Below, piece by piece: positions 60,550 through 64,000 of a DNA stretch of 64,000 bases (position 1 is the stretch's first letter; the number at the start of each line of letters is the position of its first letter). The stretch is taken from assembly GCA_051881815.1 (NCBI GenBank), contig JBJEQP010000117.1, positions 1-64,000 on the forward strand. Direction: 5' to 3'. Source of the stretch: UMGS363 sp051881815 (GTDB taxonomy: Bacteria; Bacillota; Clostridia; Oscillospirales; Ruminococcaceae). The translations under genes and the position numbers were made by a program. The notes under the pieces were generated by a model. It made no database searches. It was not told where the DNA came from and saw only the letters and a list, made by a program, of their open reading frames with translations.

Positions 60550-61911
60550 ATGGATTCTGACGGGCTTGCGGGGAGTATTGTTATCCTTGCGCTTATTTTG
60601 TTAAAAGCATTTCTTGCTGTCTGCGAAATTGCAGTCTTTGAGATCGGAGATTCAAAGCTAAAGACGTTTGAAAACGGAAGCGCTGCGGAAAAGCGGCTTT
60701 ATTCCATGCTCAAAAAGGCTGCTGTGACGGAACGGACATTTACATTCGGAAAGGGTGCGCTTTCTTCGGTTATATGCGTGGTTTCGGAGCTGACCTTTAT
60801 CGGCATTCTGTCGGAGGAGTTCGGCGGTACTTCTGCCGCATATATTCTTGCTGCGGCGTTGATACTCCTTGCCGATACGCTGGTGATACTTGCGGTTTGC
60901 TGCGGTCTGCCGATGCGGATCGTCACAAAAAAGAACGCTGAAGATATCGCTGTGCGCTGCTCGGCTGCACTCAAGGCTATTACTGTGCTTCTCACGCCTT
61001 TATCCGCACTTTCGGCTGTGGTGATAAACCTTTTCGGCGGCTCCTCCGAGGATATTGACGAGGTCACCGAGGAAGAGATACTTATGATGGTCGACGCAGG
61101 AAATGTCGAAGAGTCACAGAGGGAAATGATAAGCAACGTTTTCGGCTTTGACGACAAGAATGTTTCCGATGTTATGACTCACCGAACGGATATTGTCGCT
61201 GTCGAAACAACAGCAGGGATCTCCGAGATAGTGAATGCTTCCATAGGCAGCGGTTTTTCGCGTATTCCTGTTTATGAGGACAGCATCGACCATATCGTCG
61301 GCGTGATAAGCGTAAAAGACCTGCTCTGTATGATAGGCTCGGACGCTGCGCAGAGCACGCTTGCAAAAGACCTTATGAGGGATGTTTTCTATGTCCCCGA
61401 AGCAATGCACTGCAGCGAGCTTTTCAAGCTTCTTTCGCAGAAAAAAACGGTAATGGCTACGGTCGTTGACGAGTACGGCGGAACAGCCGGCATCGTCACT
61501 ATGGAAGACCTTGTCGAAACCATTGTCGGAGATATCAGAGATGAATATGACAACGAGGAAGAGGACATCAAGCAGATATCGGACGATACCTTTACCATAA
61601 GCGGAAATGCCTCACCCGAGGATGTATTCGGAAGGCTCGGACTGGAGCTTCCCGAGGACAATGATTCCGACACTATGAGCGGTCTTGTGACAAGTCTGCT
61701 CGGACATATCCCCGAAGAAAGCGAACACGCCTGCTTAAAATACGGAAATGTGCTCTTCACCGTACTTGTGACCGAGGATATGTGGATATCAAAGCTTAAA
61801 GCGGAATTGATTCACGATGAGCACGCCGACGGACGCGATGCCGGCTCCGACGGAAATGATCGTGATAATGAAAATAATGATAATGAAAAGGAGAAGATCA
61901 ATGAAGATTAA
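60550..61911 (+). CDS. Membrane CBS-domain protein, HlyC/CorC (UPF0053/CNNM) family
   Basis: 453-aa protein: DUF21/CNNM membrane domain (about residues 1-150, three to four helices), a CBS pair (about 190-315, VMTHRTDIVAVETTAGISEIVNASIGSGFSRIPVYED and VGVISVKDLL) and a CorC_HlyC domain (about 340-425), ending in an acidic Asp/Asn/Glu tail. Relatives export or regulate Mg2+ or other cations. The start at 60550 (MDSDGLAGS) has AAGGA 8 nt upstream; a TTG 18 bp earlier is an alternative. It overlaps the next gene by 11 bp. Confidence 0.92.
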   Translation: MDSDGLAGSIVILALILLKAFLAVCEIAVFEIGDSKLKTFENGSAAEKRLYSMLKKAAVTERTFTFGKGALSSVICVVSELTFIGILSEEFGGTSAAYILAAALILLADTLVILAVCCGLPMRIVTKKNAEDIAVRCSAALKAITVLLTPLSALSAVVINLFGGSSEDIDEVTEEEILMMVDAGNVEESQREMISNVFGFDDKNVSDVMTHRTDIVAVETTAGISEIVNASIGSGFSRIPVYEDSIDHIVGVISVKDLLCMIGSDAAQSTLAKDLMRDVFYVPEAMHCSELFKLLSQKKTVMATVVDEYGGTAGIVTMEDLVETIVGDIRDEYDNEEEDIKQISDDTFTISGNASPEDVFGRLGLELPEDNDSDTMSGLVTSLLGHIPEESEHACLKYGNVLFTVLVTEDMWISKLKAELIHDEHADGRDAGSDGNDRDNENNDNEKEKINED

Positions 61912-63586
61912 CACCAAAAAAACGATAAGTGCGGTTCTGGCTCTCATTCTTTCGGCAGCTGTCCTCGCAACAGGCTGCGGCAGGGCTGACGACACTGCCG
62001 AAACCGCAGTTCAGACCGAGGCTTCCTATACCGAAGCAGCAGTCACCGAGGAGACCTTTATCGATCTTGAAGTCACAAAGGCTGAATTTGACGCCAAGAG
62101 CGATAAATGGAACGAAACACAGATCAACGAGATCATGTACACCACACAGGCTTGCTACTCCCGTGTTTCTCCGATGGCAGGCTCGGAGAAATCCAAAAAA
62201 TATGCAAAGGGCGCAAAGGTAAACGTTATTGCCGCTACCGACACAGGCTATTTCAAGCTCAAGGACGGTTCTTTTATCCATTCAAGCTTTTTGAGCGACA
62301 CAAAGCCGGGCGAAGTCACAACAACACCGGACGATGATATCGAAGAGATCTTTGATGACGAGGATACCACAACTACCACCAAAAAGACCACCGCAACAAC
62401 AAAGAAAACCACAGCAAAGACTACTTCAAAGACAACTTCAAAAACTACTTCAAAAACCACTTCAAAGACAACAACCAAAACTACAACCAAGAAAACTACT
62501 ACTGCAACAACTAAGAGCAGTACTTCAACAGCTGTTTCCTACAAGTACAATGTTGACTACAAGACAAAGTATGTTTATAAGCAGCTCCCTGCCGCTGAAC
62601 AGAAGCTTTACGCAAACATTGTTGAAGCCGCAAAGAGCTTCAAATCCAAGGTCGCTGTTCCCGACGGACTTACAGACACACAGGTCATAAAGACCTACAC
62701 TAACGTTATCTATCAGGAACCCCAGCTTTTCTGGCTCCCGAGCAGGGTCCCCTCAAACTATGGCGGCTACCTTGACATCAAGTATATCTACACCTCCGCA
62801 GAGGTAGCAGAGATCCAGCCGGGACTTGACAAGAATGTAAAGACTGTTATGAACACCGTAAATCAGTATAAATCGACCTTCAGCAAGATAAAGGTCATCT
62901 ATGACTGGGTGGTAAAGACAAGCGAATTCTCCGAATCGGACAGCGAGGACACAAGCTCCGTTAAAAACGGTCTCACAAAGGACGCAGCTCTTCAGTGCGC
63001 AGGCTATGCAAGAACCATGCAGTATCTCTTTGACGTTGCAGGCATAGAAAGCGTTGTTATCATCGGCAAGAACGCAGAAGGAACAACTCACGCATGGAAC
63101 AAGGTCTACTGCGAAAACGGCTACTACAACATTGACGCAACATGGGGCGATCCTATCAACGACCATGACAAGAACTACATAAGATACAACTACTTCCTCG
63201 TTCCCGATGCATGGATAAAGAATGACCACCTCAGCCCGAACACCTTCTTCAGAAGCAACGGCTCCACGATCCACCTCTTTGAAGAGCCTGCCTGCACAAA
63301 GACAAGCGCTAACTACTACAAGGCAACAAACAAGGAATTCAGCTCCTACAAGGACGCTGTTGCAGGCATGAAGGCAGAGATCGACGCTGCTATAAAGGCA
63401 GGAACTGTTGCCGTTACGATCCGTGTTACAGACAAGAGCATCTGGGATAAGATGAATACGAACGATACCTTCCGTGAGCTCCAGAATTACGCAAAGGCAA
63501 AGAGCTCAAAGGTCAAGAAGATCTCCAGACTTACAAAATACGGCGAAGGCTGCTATGTTGTTCAGTACGATATTTACTATAAATAA
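61901..63586 (+). CDS. Lipoprotein with transglutaminase-like domain and Thr/Lys linker
   Basis: 561-aa surface lipoprotein: signal peptide with lipobox LATGC (lipid-modified C26), an SH3-like region (about 70-132), a Thr/Lys linker (155-210) of KTTSKTT repeats, and a transglutaminase-like cysteine-protease domain (about 325-440) with a complete triad C366 (LQCAGYAR), H397 (THAWNKV) and D412 (NIDATWGDP). A C-terminal region (480-561) follows. Its start lies inside the last codons of the CorC-like gene, with AAGGAG 8 nt upstream. It may act on cell-wall peptides or surface proteins; the substrate is unknown. Confidence 0.9.
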   Translation: MKINTKKTISAVLALILSAAVLATGCGRADDTAETAVQTEASYTEAAVTEETFIDLEVTKAEFDAKSDKWNETQINEIMYTTQACYSRVSPMAGSEKSKKYAKGAKVNVIAATDTGYFKLKDGSFIHSSFLSDTKPGEVTTTPDDDIEEIFDDEDTTTTTKKTTATTKKTTAKTTSKTTSKTTSKTTSKTTTKTTTKKTTTATTKSSTSTAVSYKYNVDYKTKYVYKQLPAAEQKLYANIVEAAKSFKSKVAVPDGLTDTQVIKTYTNVIYQEPQLFWLPSRVPSNYGGYLDIKYIYTSAEVAEIQPGLDKNVKTVMNTVNQYKSTFSKIKVIYDWVVKTSEFSESDSEDTSSVKNGLTKDAALQCAGYARTMQYLFDVAGIESVVIIGKNAEGTTHAWNKVYCENGYYNIDATWGDPINDHDKNYIRYNYFLVPDAWIKNDHLSPNTFFRSNGSTIHLFEEPACTKTSANYYKATNKEFSSYKDAVAGMKAEIDAAIKAGTVAVTIRVTDKSIWDKMNTNDTFRELQNYAKAKSSKVKKISRLTKYGEGCYVVQYDIYYK

Positions 63587-63685
63587 TAACCGCCGTCCGA
63601 AGCAAAAGGCGTTTCCCCCGATCAGCACCGATCAGCACGAAATAACCTTTCAGCATTCCTATGGCAAAGAAGGAAAGGAAAAACT

Positions 63686-64000
63686 ATGAAGAAGAAAAAT
63701 CTGAAAATGATCTCAGCTGTTCTGGCTATGATAACAGCCCTTACAATGGTTGCAGCAGGCTGCGGAAACCGGACAGAAGATCAGGACGAATTCGTTACAA
63801 ATGTTATCACTCAGGCTCCGAACGAGGATGAACCTTCCGTAACGGAGGGAACAGGCATTGCCGATAACGGCGATACTCCTGCCGACACGCAGGCGCAGAC
63901 CACCGTTACAGAGGTCGTTCGAGATGACAGAGGCAATATTGTTACCGAAGCAAACGGCGAACCTCTTACACAGGTCGTAACAACAACCGTGCCCACTGCC
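63686..64000 (+). CDS. Lipoprotein, 5' part only (runs off the window)
   Basis: First 105 codons of a lipoprotein with a basic start (MKKKNLK), hydrophobic segment and lipobox VAAGC (lipid-modified Cys near residue 26), then an acidic Thr/Glu/Asp/Gln-rich segment (TTVTEVVRDDRGNIVTEANGEPL). The reading frame is open to the window end. The style matches the neighbouring transglutaminase lipoprotein; the domain is outside the window and unknown. AAGGAAAGGAA precedes the ATG. Confidence 0.85.
   Translation, partial: MKKKNLKMISAVLAMITALTMVAAGCGNRTEDQDEFVTNVITQAPNEDEPSVTEGTGIADNGDTPADTQAQTTVTEVVRDDRGNIVTEANGEPLTQVVTTTVPTA

Noticed and set aside
62395..62490. Tandem repeat as possible CRISPR or minisatellite
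   Set aside because: It encodes the Thr/Lys stalk of the lipoprotein in frame, with no spacers.

Overview
The window looks like chromosome of a Gram-positive, low-to-mid GC Clostridia member, most likely Ruminococcus or a close relative in the Oscillospiraceae. The basis is the Firmicutes order of the S10-spc-alpha ribosomal cluster, strong GGAGG-type ribosome sites with several TTG starts, canonical sigma-A promoters, sporulation-type genes (TepA, YlzJ, SpoIID-like) and a type IV pilus locus of the kind reported from ruminococci. The genus is inferred from style and gene content, not from a database search.

Layout. Positions 1-767 hold the 5' part of a 16S rRNA gene on the minus strand, driven by three consensus promoters spaced exactly 96 bp apart. 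Positions 1379-8648 are a minus-strand run of housekeeping genes (ygiQ-type radical SAM, MBL-fold protein, DUF3006, RpiR regulator, dusB, rimI, tsaD, rsmE). Positions 8649-9691 are repeat-rich and carry a small heptad-repeat coiled-coil gene. Next come ftsK/spoIIIE, uppP, a short ylzJ and tepA (9692-14435), then an isolated plus-strand membrane protein. Positions 15567-32200 are one continuous minus-strand ribosomal superoperon from rpsJ to rplQ, including secY, adk, map, infA and rpoA. It has a second strong promoter between rpsQ and rplN and a palindromic element between rplB and rpsS. Positions 32451-43247 hold a YwqG-like protein, phosphofructokinase, a PAS-GGDEF-EAL protein, a divergent two-component system and three peptidoglycan/spore-type genes.

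Positions 43377-58090 form a complete type IV pilus locus. It has three pilins with a C39-like cysteine peptidase between two of them, pilT, pilB, divergent prepilin peptidase pilD, then pilC, a natural pilM-pilN fusion, pilO, an 834-residue PilX-headed beta-rich protein, and two minor pilins. This is the most coherent accessory system here: motors, platform, alignment complex, processing peptidase, major pilin and a probable tip complex are all present, and an EAL-domain protein lies about 6 kb away. The last part (58615-64000) is plus-strand: glutamate dehydrogenase, a CBS/CorC-type membrane protein behind a structured leader, a transglutaminase-like lipoprotein and the start of a second lipoprotein.

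Three different 159-171 bp imperfect palindromes, probably non-autonomous mobile elements, sit between genes. Arrays of the motif TAATGCG recur in intergenic gaps. No tRNA, CRISPR array, prophage or transposase gene was seen.
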